A stretch of 64,000 bases of DNA from Rhodobacter sp. (lineage in GTDB: Bacteria; Pseudomonadota; Alphaproteobacteria; Rhodobacterales; Rhodobacteraceae): the NCBI GenBank assembly GCA_027484985.1, contig JAIXRW010000068.1:1-64000 (forward strand), written 5' to 3'. Below are positions 8,463-17,060 of the stretch, one piece after another. Numbering within the stretch: the stretch's first letter is position 1; each line of letters begins with the position of its first letter. A program made the translations under genes and the position numbers. The notes under the pieces are model-generated. The model was not told the origin of the DNA, did not search any database, and saw nothing but the letters and a program-made list of their open reading frames with translations.

Positions 8463-10525
8463 CGCTGCCGCCCGTGACCCAACTGTTCCGGCCCACGGTG
8501 ATGCTGGCGCTGGCGTTGATGGCGGTGATCGCCATGATGGTGCTGCCCGTGCCCGCATGGCTGCTTGATCTTGGGCTGGCCTTATCTTTTGCGCTGGCGA
8601 TCCTGATGCTGACAGTGACGCTGTTCATCGAGCGGCCGCTGGATTTTTCGGCTTTTCCGACGATCCTGCTTGCCTCGCTTTTGCTGCGGCTAGCGCTGAA
8701 CGTGTCATCGACCAAGCTGATCATCGCGCAGGGCCATACCGGAACCGATGCGGCGGGGCATGTGATCGAGGGTTTCGCTAATTTCGTGATGGGCGGCGAT
8801 GTGGTGCTTGGGCTGGTGGTGTTTCTGGTCATCCTGATCGTGAACTTCATCGTCATCACCAAGGGCGCTGGCCGCATGGCCGAGGTGGGCGCGCGCTTTG
8901 CGCTGGATGGCATGCCGGGGCGGCAGTTGGCGATTGATGCCGACGTGGCCGCCGGTGCCATCGACCATGCCGAGGCCAAGGCGCGGCGCGAGCGTGAACT
9001 GGCCGAGACTACCTTTTTCGGATCGCTCGACGGGGCGTCGAAATTCGTCAAGGGCGATGCGGTGGCGGGGCTTTTGATCACGCTGCTGAACCTGACGGTC
9101 GGTCTGGCCGTTGGCACGCTGGTGCATGGCCTACCCATGGCCGAGGCGTTCCGCACCTATTCGATCCTGACGATCGGCGACGGGATGGTGACACAGATAC
9201 CTGCCGTGGTGATCTCGGTCGCGACGGCGCTGCTGCTGGCGCGGGGCGGATCGACGGGGCGCGCGGATGTGTCGTTCTTTGCGCAACTGGGGCGGTTTCC
9301 GGCGGCGCTGGCCACGGTGGCCGCGCTGCTGGCGATGTTCGCGCTGGTGCCGGGTTTGCCGGTCGTGCCGTTTCTGGCCGGTGCGGCGGTGCTGGCCTAT
9401 ATGGCGTGGAAAGGATCGCGCCCGTCGCCCGCACCGGTGGAACCCGCGCGGATGGAACCGGCCCGCCCGCGCCCGATGGGCGATATGCTGGATTTCGACG
9501 AATTGCATATCGAATTCGCGCCCGATCTTGTGGCCATGGCGCTTGATCCCGCGACGGGGCTTGAGGCGCGGGTGGGCAATATGCGGGCCCATGTGGCAGC
9601 AAGCTATGGCTTCATCCTGCCAGAGATCCGCCTGACGGACGAAGCCGCCTTGCCGCAGGGCAGCTATCGCATCCGTATCCAAGGCGTCGAACGGGTGCGC
9701 GACCGGCTGTTTGCCGACCGCGTGCTGGTGCTGCTGAATGATGGTGTGTCGGCGCCACCCGGTCTGGATGTGCGCGAGCCTGTTTTCGGGGCGGCGGCGC
9801 GCTGGATCAACCCCGATCACCAGGAAGTGGCGGCGCTGGCTGGACTGACGGTGGTTTCGGCCCCCGAAGTTCTGGCGACCCATCTGCTCGAGACGATCCG
9901 CGCGAACCTGTCGCGGCTGCTGTCGCTGCGCGGGTTGCGGCGGTTGCTGGACGAATTTGCCAATGTGTCCGACCCGGACCGTGCCCAGGCGAACCGGCGC
10001 CTGCTGGACGAGATGGTGCCCGACAAGGTGCCTCATGACCTGTTGCTGGGTGTGCTGCGCCTGCTGCTGGAAGAGCGGGTTTCGGTCAGGAACCTGCCGC
10101 TGATCCTCGAGGCGATTGCCGAGGGGCGCAGCATGGGGCGGATCGAGGCGGTGGCCGACCATGTGCGCCAACGGCTGGGATTCCAGATCACAGCCGAGTT
10201 GAAGCGCGAGGACGGGACCGTGCCCCTGCTGCAACTGGCGCCGGATTGGGAAAAGCTGTTCGTGCAATACCAGATGGAAGGCGCGCATGGCGGCAAGGAT
10301 GTGGCGCTGCCGCCTGACCTCTTTGCGCGGCTGGCCAATGGCCTTTCCGAACGGCTGGCGCGGCTGGCGGAAGGGGGCACACAGGCGGCGCTGGTGACGC
10401 AGGCGCATCGGCGGCGGTTCCTGCGGACGGTGGCTGCGGCCAAGGGGCTGGCCACGCCGGTGCTGGCCTATGAGGAGATCACGCCCGAGGTGCGCCCCGC
10501 GCTGGTGGGGCAGGTGCCCGCATGA
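8459..10525 (+). CDS. flhA: Flagellar export gate protein FlhA
   Basis: FlhA forms the nonameric export gate. The 688 residues have about eight N-terminal membrane helices (about 15-310). The FHIPEP-family signature RFALDGMPGRQLAIDAD is near 140-157, and the large cytoplasmic domain runs from about 340 on. The conserved GLARVLDEFAN-like segment appears as LRRLLDEFANVSDPDRAQ near 490. The start overlaps the upstream transglycosylase gene by 4 bases and the end overlaps fliR by 4, so the genes are translationally coupled. Confidence 0.97.
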   Translation: MTLPPVTQLFRPTVMLALALMAVIAMMVLPVPAWLLDLGLALSFALAILMLTVTLFIERPLDFSAFPTILLASLLLRLALNVSSTKLIIAQGHTGTDAAGHVIEGFANFVMGGDVVLGLVVFLVILIVNFIVITKGAGRMAEVGARFALDGMPGRQLAIDADVAAGAIDHAEAKARRERELAETTFFGSLDGASKFVKGDAVAGLLITLLNLTVGLAVGTLVHGLPMAEAFRTYSILTIGDGMVTQIPAVVISVATALLLARGGSTGRADVSFFAQLGRFPAALATVAALLAMFALVPGLPVVPFLAGAAVLAYMAWKGSRPSPAPVEPARMEPARPRPMGDMLDFDELHIEFAPDLVAMALDPATGLEARVGNMRAHVAASYGFILPEIRLTDEAALPQGSYRIRIQGVERVRDRLFADRVLVLLNDGVSAPPGLDVREPVFGAAARWINPDHQEVAALAGLTVVSAPEVLATHLLETIRANLSRLLSLRGLRRLLDEFANVSDPDRAQANRRLLDEMVPDKVPHDLLLGVLRLLLEERVSVRNLPLILEAIAEGRSMGRIEAVADHVRQRLGFQITAELKREDGTVPLLQLAPDWEKLFVQYQMEGAHGGKDVALPPDLFARLANGLSERLARLAEGGTQAALVTQAHRRRFLRTVAAAKGLATPVLAYEEITPEVRPALVGQVPA

Positions 10526-11280
10526 TGGCCGAGCTTGCCGCCCTGTCCGGTCTGGCCGAAGGGGTGTTGCGGCCACTGATGCTTACCTTTTTGCGGGTGG
10601 GCGCGGTGATGGCGCTGTTGCCGGCCTTTGGCGAACAGTCGGTTCCGGCGCGGATCAGGCTGGTGCTTGCGCTGGCCTTCACCGCCATCGTGGGGCCTGC
10701 CGTGATGGACCGGCATGGCGTTGGCCCGATGCTTTTGCCCGCCTTGGCCGAGGTTCTGGCGGGGCTGCTGATCGGGCTGGCGTTGAGGTTGCTGGTGCTG
10801 GCCTTGCAGATGGCGGGCACGATCGCGGCGCAGACGGCATCGCTTTCGCAACTGTTCGCCTCAGCAGGGGCCGAACCGCAGCCGGTGGCCGCAACGCTGT
10901 TCACCATGGCCGGACTGGCGCTGGCCGTGCAGGCCGGGCTGCATGTACGGGTGGCCGAGTTGATGATCCTGTCATACGACCTGTTTCCCGCCGGACGAAT
11001 CCCTTTGGCCGAGGATGTGGCGCGCTGGGGCACGGCGCAGGGGGCAAGGGCGCTGTCGCTGTCGCTGGCGCTGGCGGCGCCTTTCGTCATTGCCTCGACG
11101 CTGTGGAATGTGGCGCTGGGCGTGCTCAACCGGGCGATGCCGCAGTTGATGGTGTCGTTCATCGGGGCGCCTGCGCTGGCCTTGGGGGCGCTTGGCCTGC
11201 TTGCGCTGGCCACGCCGCTGCTGCTGCCTGTCTGGTTGCAGGCGCTGCATGCGACCCTGCACAATCCGGTTGCGCCATGA
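10522..11280 (+). CDS. fliR: Flagellar export protein FliR
   Basis: FliR is a core export-gate membrane protein. The 252 residues contain about six membrane helices, with LRVGAVMALLPAFGEQSVPARIRL near 25-48 matching the FliR family start (given here in part: VPARIRLVLALAF). GTIAAQTASLSQLFAS near 95 is also typical. The 4-base overlaps with flhA and flhB keep the canonical flhA-fliR-flhB order used by this group. Confidence 0.95.
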   Translation: MMAELAALSGLAEGVLRPLMLTFLRVGAVMALLPAFGEQSVPARIRLVLALAFTAIVGPAVMDRHGVGPMLLPALAEVLAGLLIGLALRLLVLALQMAGTIAAQTASLSQLFASAGAEPQPVAATLFTMAGLALAVQAGLHVRVAELMILSYDLFPAGRIPLAEDVARWGTAQGARALSLSLALAAPFVIASTLWNVALGVLNRAMPQLMVSFIGAPALALGALGLLALATPLLLPVWLQALHATLHNPVAP

Positions 11281-12353
11281 GCGGGCAAGAGGACAAGCCG
11301 CACGACCCCACGCAAAAGCGGCTGGATGATGCCCGCAAGCGGGGCGAGATCGCACGGTCGCAGGATGTGCTGGTGGCGGCGTCCTATGGCGGTTTCGTTC
11401 TGGGCTGTTTCGCCTTTGGCGCGGCTGCCTTGGGCGCCTTTGCCAGCGGGGCGGCAACGCTTTTGTCACAGGCGGACCGGCTGGCACCGCAGGCCCTGTC
11501 GAGCGGGGCTTCCTTCATCGGGCTGGCGATGGGGGGGATGATCGCCCCGCTGCTGCCGCTGTTCGTCTTGCCCGGGGCTGCGGTTGTGCTGGCGCTGTTT
11601 GCCCAGCGCGGATGGGTCTTTGCGCCCGAAAAGCTGGCGCCCAAACTGTCGCGCATCGATCCGGTGGGGATGTTCGGGCAGAAGTTCGGTCTGGATGGAT
11701 GGGTCGAATTCGGCAAAAGCGCGTTGAAGCTGGTGGTCACGGGGGTGCTGCTGGCGTGGTTTCTGGTCCGGCATGCGGCCGATCTGTTCTCGGCCATGGC
11801 GCTGGAGCCGGCGCAGGGGCTGGGGCTGATGCTTTCGCTTTTGCTGGGGTTTCTGACGCTGGTTTTCGGTCTGTCCTTCGTGTTCGGTGCCGCGGATTAC
11901 CTGTGGCAGGTGCTGCGCCACCGGATGCGCAACCGCATGTCGCGGCAGGAAATGGTGGACGAACACAAGGAATCCGAGGGCGATCCGCATTTCCGCCAGC
12001 ACCGCCGCCAGAAGGGGCAGGAAATCGCGCTGAACCGCATGTTGCAAGATGTCGAAACGGCCGATGTGATTGTGGTCAACCCGACGCATTACGCCGTGGC
12101 GCTGAAATGGCACCGGGCGCGGCGGCAACCGCCGATCTGCGTGGCAAAAGGGGTGGACGAGGTGGCCGCCGCGATCCGGGCGCGGGCGGCGGCGCATGGT
12201 GTGCCCATCCACCGCGATCCGCCCACCGCGCGTGCCATCCATGCCGCCGTCAAGCTGGGCGAGCCGATCCGCCCAGACCATTACCGCGCCGTGGCCGCCG
12301 CGATCCGCTTTGCCGAGGCGATGCGCCGCCGTGCGCGCGGGGGGCGGACATGA
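11277..12353 (+). CDS. flhB: Flagellar export switch protein FlhB
   Basis: FlhB switches export specificity from rod/hook to filament substrates. The ATG at 11277 overlaps the fliR stop and gives a 358-residue protein starting MSGQEDKPHDPTQKRLDDAR, the normal FlhB N-terminus. Four membrane helices follow (about 30-210). The autocleavage site NPTH lies in VIVVNPTHYAVALKW (about 265-280) and is intact. The preceding in-frame sequence without a stop is read-through of the fliR region and is not part of the gene. The ATG of the next small gene overlaps the flhB stop. Confidence 0.97.
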   Translation: MSGQEDKPHDPTQKRLDDARKRGEIARSQDVLVAASYGGFVLGCFAFGAAALGAFASGAATLLSQADRLAPQALSSGASFIGLAMGGMIAPLLPLFVLPGAAVVLALFAQRGWVFAPEKLAPKLSRIDPVGMFGQKFGLDGWVEFGKSALKLVVTGVLLAWFLVRHAADLFSAMALEPAQGLGLMLSLLLGFLTLVFGLSFVFGAADYLWQVLRHRMRNRMSRQEMVDEHKESEGDPHFRQHRRQKGQEIALNRMLQDVETADVIVVNPTHYAVALKWHRARRQPPICVAKGVDEVAAAIRARAAAHGVPIHRDPPTARAIHAAVKLGEPIRPDHYRAVAAAIRFAEAMRRRARGGRT

Positions 12354-12667
12354 CGCGCGACAGGATCGAGCGGCTTGTCACGCTGACCGGCCTGCTGCGC
12401 GAGCGGCAATTGGCGCTTTTGGCCGAGGCTGTGGCCCGGCGCGATGCGGCCATGGCGCTGCGCGAAGGGCTGGTTGCTTTGCCAAGCGACGATCCGGCCG
12501 GATTGCAGGCGCAGGCGGCCTATGGCCAATGGGTCGGCCACCGGCGCGCGGCGCTGACGGCCGAGATTGCGCGGCACGAAGAGCGGATCGCCGCAGAAAC
12601 CGATGCCGCCCGCCGCGCGCTCGCGCGGGACGAGGCATTGGGCAAGTTGCGTGATCAGCTATCCTGA
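12350..12667 (+). CDS. Small coiled-coil protein behind flhB (FliJ-sized)
   Basis: This 105-residue reading frame starts at an ATG that overlaps the flhB stop by 4 bases (MTRDRIERLVTLTGLLRERQ). It is almost entirely helical and charged, with heptad-like Leu/Ala spacing from 5 to 50 and 60 to 103. Size, coiled-coil character and the operon suggest a FliJ-like chaperone of the export ATPase, but no specific FliJ motif can be shown. It ends 13 bases inside the convergent fliL-family gene, so the two 3' ends overlap. Confidence 0.7.
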   Translation: MTRDRIERLVTLTGLLRERQLALLAEAVARRDAAMALREGLVALPSDDPAGLQAQAAYGQWVGHRRAALTAEIARHEERIAAETDAARRALARDEALGKLRDQLS

Positions 12668-13098
12668 CGCACCATCTCGACGATCAGGACATCCGAGACA
12701 GCGTCGGCCAGAACGCCCTTGGCGGCTTCGAGCAGGGCGCGGCGCAACAGCACGAGGTTGGCCCCATCCGTGAATGATCCGCGAAAGCCGCCGGCATTGG
12801 AATGGTCGAACAGCACCTGAAGGAAGGCGTCGCGCAGTTTCGGTTCGGTTTCATAGACCTTTTCCGAAGTTCCGGCGGTAACCTCAAGGCTGAGGGACAG
12901 GATCACCATCGACACGACGCGCCCTTGGTCAAGCACGGGCACGACAAACTGGTTGTTGAGCTTGACATAATCGGGCGGAGTGACCTGTTCTTCGGGGTCG
13001 GCCTCGGCGGTTTCGGGGTGGGGGCGCAAGACATAGCCTGCCGCCCCGCCCGCAAGCAGGGCCACAAGGCCAAGCAGGGGGAAAATCAGCTTTTTCAT
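12655..13098 (-). CDS. FliL family protein (copy 2), behind flgH
   Basis: The 147-residue protein starts KKLIFPLLGLVALLAGGAAGYVL, a single membrane anchor, followed by an acidic linker. The periplasmic FliL-like domain starts at PDYVKLNNQFVVPVLD (about 42) and has MVILSLSLEV and PKLRDAFLQVLFDHS further on. It closes the flgBCfliEfliQflgFGAH operon and abuts flgH (one-base overlap). It is distinct in sequence from the fliL at 3242-3709. It might serve the stator or the P/L-ring stage. Which copy is the functional FliL cannot be told from sequence. Confidence 0.85.
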   Translation of the reverse strand: MKKLIFPLLGLVALLAGGAAGYVLRPHPETAEADPEEQVTPPDYVKLNNQFVVPVLDQGRVVSMVILSLSLEVTAGTSEKVYETEPKLRDAFLQVLFDHSNAGGFRGSFTDGANLVLLRRALLEAAKGVLADAVSDVLIVEMVRQDS

Positions 13099-13814
13099 CA
13101 GAAGGGCAGCACGATATCTGCGACCTGCTGGCCATAGCGCGGCTGCTGCACATCGGTGATCTGGCCGCGCCCGCCATAAGAAATCTGGGCGCCTGCGATC
13201 TTGTCATAAGTAATCTCGTTGCGGCGCGAGATATCGACGGGGCGCACATAGCCCGACAAGAGCAATTCGCGCAGTTCGTAATTCACCCGCACTTCTTGCC
13301 GCCCTTCGATGCGCAAGACGCCGTTGGGCAGTTTTTCAACCACAGTCGCGGCCACGCGGAGGGTAAGCTTTTCCGACCGGCTGATCGAACCATCGCCCTG
13401 ATAGCTGGATTTCGACTTTGTATCGGCGGCCTCGGCCATCGAGGCGCCGTCGGGCAGTTGGGCGTCGATGCGCTGCGGAATGCCGACAAGCGAGGGGATC
13501 GACATGCTTTCGGCGCCGCTGCGGTTGCGGCCCGAACTGTTCGAGATCTTGGCCGAGTCGTCGATTTCGATCACCACGGTCAGTATATCACCGCGTTGCG
13601 CGGCGCGGCTGTCACCGAACAGGGCGCCGCGCTCGGCGCTCCACAGCGAAGAGGCAGCGGTGGGGCCGTTCTGGTCAGACGACACGGGGAAGGGCGCGGA
13701 ATACATGGCGTGGTGCTGGTTCGATCCTTCCAGCGGTTCAAAGGCGGGGGCGCGGCCCACCTGTTCCATCCGCGCGCAACCGGCAAGGGCAAGGGGAATC
13801 AGCAACCAGCGCAT
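13098..13814 (-). CDS. flgH: Flagellar L-ring lipoprotein FlgH
   Basis: FlgH forms the outer-membrane L-ring. The 238-residue product has a short lipoprotein signal with lipobox LAGC (Cys13). The FlgH core includes SLWSAERGALFGDSRAAQRGDILTV near 57-80 (only part quoted: GALFGDSRAAQRGDI), EKLTLRVAATV near 155 and a C-terminal YGGRGQITDVQQPRYGQQ. It overlaps flgA by 16 bases and the following fliL-family gene by one. FlgI, the P-ring subunit, is not in the window. Confidence 0.96.
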   Translation of the reverse strand: MRWLLIPLALAGCARMEQVGRAPAFEPLEGSNQHHAMYSAPFPVSSDQNGPTAASSLWSAERGALFGDSRAAQRGDILTVVIEIDDSAKISNSSGRNRSGAESMSIPSLVGIPQRIDAQLPDGASMAEAADTKSKSSYQGDGSISRSEKLTLRVAATVVEKLPNGVLRIEGRQEVRVNYELRELLLSGYVRPVDISRRNEITYDKIAGAQISYGGRGQITDVQQPRYGQQVADIVLPF

Positions 13815-14233
13815 GGGGTGTTTCCTATTTCAATGGTTCCGTCGGGCATGATCCGGCCGGAAAGGGTTGTCTTTGACGCGGTGTTGAGGACGCGGATCGT
13901 GTCGCCCGCGCCGCCCTGACCGAGGGCGCGGCCTTCGGCGGTGATGACAAGCGCGCCGGTGTCGTAGCGCAGTGTCACCGACTGGTTCCGCGTGACGCTG
14001 ATGGCGGGGCCAAGATCGGCAGCGAACAGCGGGCGCCCGGCATAGATGGCGACCCGTGCGGTCTGGCCGATGGCCTGATCGGGGGCAGTCAGCGCGTCGG
14101 GAATCGCGGCGCGGGCCAGCGCCACATCGGCTGCGGCCACCGTTGCGCCGGGCAGAATGAGGCGGGTGGCGACAAGGCTTTCGGCCAGCGCGGGGCTGGC
14201 GGCAAGAAGCAAAAGGCACAGCCAGCGCAGCAT
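13799..14233 (-). CDS. flgA: Flagellar P-ring chaperone FlgA
   Basis: FlgA helps FlgI assemble in the periplasm. This 144-residue form has a signal peptide (about 1-18, ALAES) and a SAF domain: ATRLILPGATVAAADVALAR near 22-42, GQTARVAIYAGRPLF near 61-75, and the ending VRVLNTASKTTLSGRIMPDG-like strand near 115-135. It lacks the long N-terminal region of enterobacterial FlgA, as is usual in alphaproteobacteria. It sits between flgG and flgH. Confidence 0.92.
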   Translation of the reverse strand: MLRWLCLLLLAASPALAESLVATRLILPGATVAAADVALARAAIPDALTAPDQAIGQTARVAIYAGRPLFAADLGPAISVTRNQSVTLRYDTGALVITAEGRALGQGGAGDTIRVLNTASKTTLSGRIMPDGTIEIGNTPCAGC

Positions 14234-15018
14234 TACCGCACCTGCGTGGTGGCCGACAGCATCTGGTCGGCGGCGGTAAGTACCTTTGCGTTCAGTTCGT
14301 ATCCGCGCTGCGCCTTGATCAGTTCGGTCACTTCGCGCACGGCATCGACGCTGCTGTCTTCGAGATAACCCTGCCGCAGGGTGCCGAAGCCTTCGCCGCC
14401 AGGCGTGCCGATGGTGACAGGCCCCGAAGCCGCGCTTTCGAGATAGAGGTTGGCGCCCATCGCCTCGAGCCCTTTTTCGTTGGCGAAGGTGGCAAGGGTC
14501 AGCTGGCCCAATAGCTGGGGTTGGGTCTGGTTCAGGAAATAGGCGTAAACCTCGCCATTGCCGTTGACCGATATGCTGCGGGCATTGTCGGGGATCGTCA
14601 GGCCCGGGGCGACGGGGTGGCCATCCGAAGTGACGATCTGGCCATCGGCGCTGCGGCGAAGCGCGCCGTCGCGCGTATAGGCCGAGGCGCCCGAGGGCAA
14701 TGTCACCTCGAGATAGCCGCGCCCTTCGATCGCAAGGTCAAGGTCGCCGCTCGTCTGGGTCAGCGAGCCTTGCGACAGCACGACCGAAACGGCCGCGGGG
14801 CGCACGCCCATGCCAAGCTGGATGCCCGTTGGCAGCATCGTGCCGTCTTCGGCTGTGATGGTGCCGGGGCGGGCGATCTGCTGATACATCAGGTCGGCAA
14901 AATCGGCGCGGCGGGCGTTGTAGCCCGTGGTGGACATGTTGGCGAGGTTGTTTGACACCACATCGACGCGCATCTGCTGCGCCGCCATGCCGGTTGCCGC
15001 GATCTGGAGAGCCTTCAT
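14233..15018 (-). CDS. flgG: Flagellar distal rod protein FlgG
   Basis: FlgG makes the distal rod. The 261 residues start MKALQIAATGMAAQQMRVDV, the rod/hook N-terminal helix, followed by the flagellar basal-body rod signature VVSNNLANMSTTGYNARRADF. The central D1 domain has LDLAIEGRGYLEVTLPSG near 86, and the C-terminus has GYLEDSSVDAVREVTELIKAQRGYE. It follows flgF directly and overlaps flgA by one base. Confidence 0.97.
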   Translation of the reverse strand: MKALQIAATGMAAQQMRVDVVSNNLANMSTTGYNARRADFADLMYQQIARPGTITAEDGTMLPTGIQLGMGVRPAAVSVVLSQGSLTQTSGDLDLAIEGRGYLEVTLPSGASAYTRDGALRRSADGQIVTSDGHPVAPGLTIPDNARSISVNGNGEVYAYFLNQTQPQLLGQLTLATFANEKGLEAMGANLYLESAASGPVTIGTPGGEGFGTLRQGYLEDSSVDAVREVTELIKAQRGYELNAKVLTAADQMLSATTQVR

Positions 15019-15723
15019 CTATCGCCCCAATGTCTGGATGGTGCCGCGCATGCGTTCATCTTCGCGGTCGAGAAAGCCTTGGCCGAGTTCATAGGCACGC
15101 TGCACTTCGATCATGCGGGCCACTTCGCTGACGGGGTTGACGTTGCTGTCTTCCAGCGCTCCCTGCACCAGCGTGGCCCCTTCGGCCGGTTGCACGGCGC
15201 CGCCATCGAACAGCGTGCCGCTTTGATGGCGCAGGGAAAGCGGATCGACGGGTTCCCAAAGGCCGATCTTGGCAAAGGGTTGGCCGTTGGCCGACAGGGT
15301 GCCATCGGCGGCCAGCGCAATCTGGCCGGGCGGAACGGTGACGGGCGAGCCGCCCGCATCAAGCAGGGCATTTCCGTCAGGTGTGACAAGCTGTCCGTCG
15401 GCCGAGGGTGTGAACGACCCCGCGCGCGTCAGTCTTTGGCCATCGGGTGTGGCGACAAGGAAGAAGCCGTCACCCTCAATCCCGAAATCGAAGGCGCCGC
15501 CGGTCTGTGACAGGCCGCCCTGCCCAAGATCGACCACGCGCGCATTGGCCCGCGCCATCGAGACCGAACCGCTATCGCCGCCGTTGGCGACATATTCGGA
15601 AAACACCACGCCTTCGCGGCGGAAACCGGCGGTGGACAGGTTGGCGATGTTGTTCGCCACGACCTGCATTTCGCGCATCAGGCCCGACTGGCGGGTAAGC
15701 GTGACATAACCCCCGGCTTCCAT
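15019..15723 (-). CDS. flgF: Flagellar proximal rod protein FlgF
   Basis: FlgF is a proximal rod protein closely related to FlgG. The 234-residue product has the rod signature MQVVANNIANLSTAGFRREG near 20-38 and FDFGIEGDGFFLVATPDGQR near 82. Its C-terminal coil contains NVNPVSEVARMIEVQRAYELGQ. It is one base overlapped with fliQ upstream and immediately followed by flgG. It is shorter than FlgG, as expected for FlgF. Confidence 0.95.
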   Translation of the reverse strand: MEAGGYVTLTRQSGLMREMQVVANNIANLSTAGFRREGVVFSEYVANGGDSGSVSMARANARVVDLGQGGLSQTGGAFDFGIEGDGFFLVATPDGQRLTRAGSFTPSADGQLVTPDGNALLDAGGSPVTVPPGQIALAADGTLSANGQPFAKIGLWEPVDPLSLRHQSGTLFDGGAVQPAEGATLVQGALEDSNVNPVSEVARMIEVQRAYELGQGFLDREDERMRGTIQTLGR

Positions 15724-15995
15724 CAGGCGCCCCCTGTGATGATCGGGATGATCCCCGCGGTGAAAAAATCGACCAGACGGGCGGTCATGAAGCCCATGGC
15801 GACCCAGAACACCGCGATCATCAGCGCGACCTTTGGCACGAAGGTGATTGTCGCCTCTTGCACCGAGGTGAGCGCCTGCAACAGGCCGATCACCACCCCT
15901 GCCACAAGGGCAACGGCAAGAAGCGGCGCCGATATCTGCACCGCGATCCAGAGCGCGGCGCGCAGCAGGTCATAGAGCAGCGCATCGGTCATCAT
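15723..15995 (-). CDS. fliQ: Flagellar export protein FliQ
   Basis: FliQ is the small two-helix export-gate subunit. The 90 residues have membrane helices near 15-40 and 52-75. The family pattern LLAVALVAGVVIGLLQALTS and VQEATITFVPKVALMI is present. It lies between fliE and flgF, a typical alphaproteobacterial order, and overlaps fliE by 4 bases. Confidence 0.95.
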   Translation of the reverse strand: MMTDALLYDLLRAALWIAVQISAPLLAVALVAGVVIGLLQALTSVQEATITFVPKVALMIAVFWVAMGFMTARLVDFFTAGIIPIITGGA

Positions 15996-16252
15996 ATCGG
16001 CATCCTGAGGATTTCCTGATACGCCTCGACCACGCGGTCGCGGACGGTGGCCACGGTTTCGACGGCCAGTTGCGAGGAAGCCAGCGCCTCGACCAGCGCG
16101 TGGGGGTCGGCGCCGCCAGTCAGGGCGCTGCGGGCGGTCGCCTCGCCCTTGTCGATGCGGTCGGTAAACTCTTCGACCGCGCGGGTGACCGGCGAGGTGG
16201 CCTGTTTGGCCTGGGTGTAAAGGCTGGCGGCAATGGGCGAGCGGATATCCAT
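15992..16252 (-). CDS. fliE: Flagellar hook-basal body protein FliE
   Basis: FliE links the MS-ring to the rod. The 86-residue product has the FliE-type C-terminal half: GADPHALVEALASSQLAVET followed by VATVRDRVVEAYQEILRMPI, the conserved ending of the family. The N-terminal half is short, as in related species. It lies 16 bases behind flgC. Confidence 0.92.
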   Translation of the reverse strand: MDIRSPIAASLYTQAKQATSPVTRAVEEFTDRIDKGEATARSALTGGADPHALVEALASSQLAVETVATVRDRVVEAYQEILRMPI

Positions 16253-16268
16253 TCTGGACCCCCCGACC

Positions 16269-16649
16269 CTATCGGCGGATCAAATCGAACAGGCTTTGCG
16301 TCATTTGCCGCGCCTGATCGAACAGTTTCAGATTCGCCTCATAGCTGCGCTGCGCTTCGCGCGCATCCGCCAGTTCGACCACCAGATCGACATTCGAGCC
16401 GTCATAGTGGCCTGTATCGTCAGACAGAGGATTGCCCGGATCGTAAACCCGTTCGAGCGGTGCGGAATCAAGCCGCACGGGGCTGGTTGCGACCTGACCT
16501 TCGGCCATTTCGGCAAAGCCGATGGTCTTGCGGTGATAGCCGGGCGTATCGGCATTGGCGATGTTTTCGGACACATGGCGCAGCCGGGCCGATTGAGCCT
16601 CCATCCCCGAGGCGGCGGCGCGCAGCGCGGTGACGAGAGAGACCATCAC
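16269..16649 (-). CDS. flgC: Flagellar proximal rod protein FlgC
   Basis: The 126-residue rod protein starts with an ATG that overlaps flgB by 4 bases. It has the rod signature LRHVSENIANADTPGYHRKT near 22-41. Its C-terminus, GSNVDLVVELADAREAQRSYEANLKLF, is typical of FlgC (quoted in part: DLVVELADAREAQRSYE). Confidence 0.95.
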   Translation of the reverse strand: MMVSLVTALRAAASGMEAQSARLRHVSENIANADTPGYHRKTIGFAEMAEGQVATSPVRLDSAPLERVYDPGNPLSDDTGHYDGSNVDLVVELADAREAQRSYEANLKLFDQARQMTQSLFDLIRR

Positions 16650-16978
16650 TGCCCCCCGCGGCCAAGCGCGGCCCGCACGATGCCCGAGGTTGAGCGGTAG
16701 ATGGCAAGTGCCATTTCATGGCTTTGGCGCACATCGGCCAAGCGGACCATCTGGTCGCCCAAGGACACCGAATTGCCGTTGGGGTCGGCCGCGCCTGCGA
16801 TGGGTGCTGCCTCGGCGGTTTCGTGGCTGGCATAGACGCGGGCGAAATCGGGCAGATCCCGTGCCTTGTATCCGGGGGTATCGGCATTGGCGATGTTTTG
16901 CGCCAGCACCCCCATCCGTGCGCCGGCATGGGCGGCCAGCGCCTGCGCCATGCGGGTGAGTTCCAGTTTCTCGAACAT
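16646..16978 (-). CDS. flgB: Flagellar proximal rod protein FlgB
   Basis: FlgB is the first rod protein and leads the long minus-strand operon. The 110 residues contain GVLAQNIANADTPGYKARDL near 23-42 and end VRLADVRQSHEMALAIYRS, both standard for FlgB. It is divergent from fliI across an 82-base gap that contains a GANTC site (17021-17025) and an isolated TTAA half-site but no full CtrA motif. Confidence 0.95.
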   Translation of the reverse strand: MFEKLELTRMAQALAAHAGARMGVLAQNIANADTPGYKARDLPDFARVYASHETAEAAPIAGAADPNGNSVSLGDQMVRLADVRQSHEMALAIYRSTSGIVRAALGRGGQ

Positions 16979-17060
16979 CTCGGGCTTCTCCCTCGACCAA
17001 CTTCACCAAGGCTTAAGGGCGAATCGCTAAGGAAGGGTTGAAGCGAGACAGGAGTTTGTG

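Noticed and set aside
9131-10576. A 481-codon open frame on the strand opposite flhA.
   Set aside because: It lies wholly opposite a firm flhA gene. Its residues are the Arg/Gln/His-rich pattern typical of GC-rich antisense frames, with no recognisable domain.
17013-17028. A CtrA site in the flgB/fliI gap.
   Set aside because: Only one TTAA half-site with a CTAA at the wrong distance is present. It does not fit TTAA-N7-TTAA.
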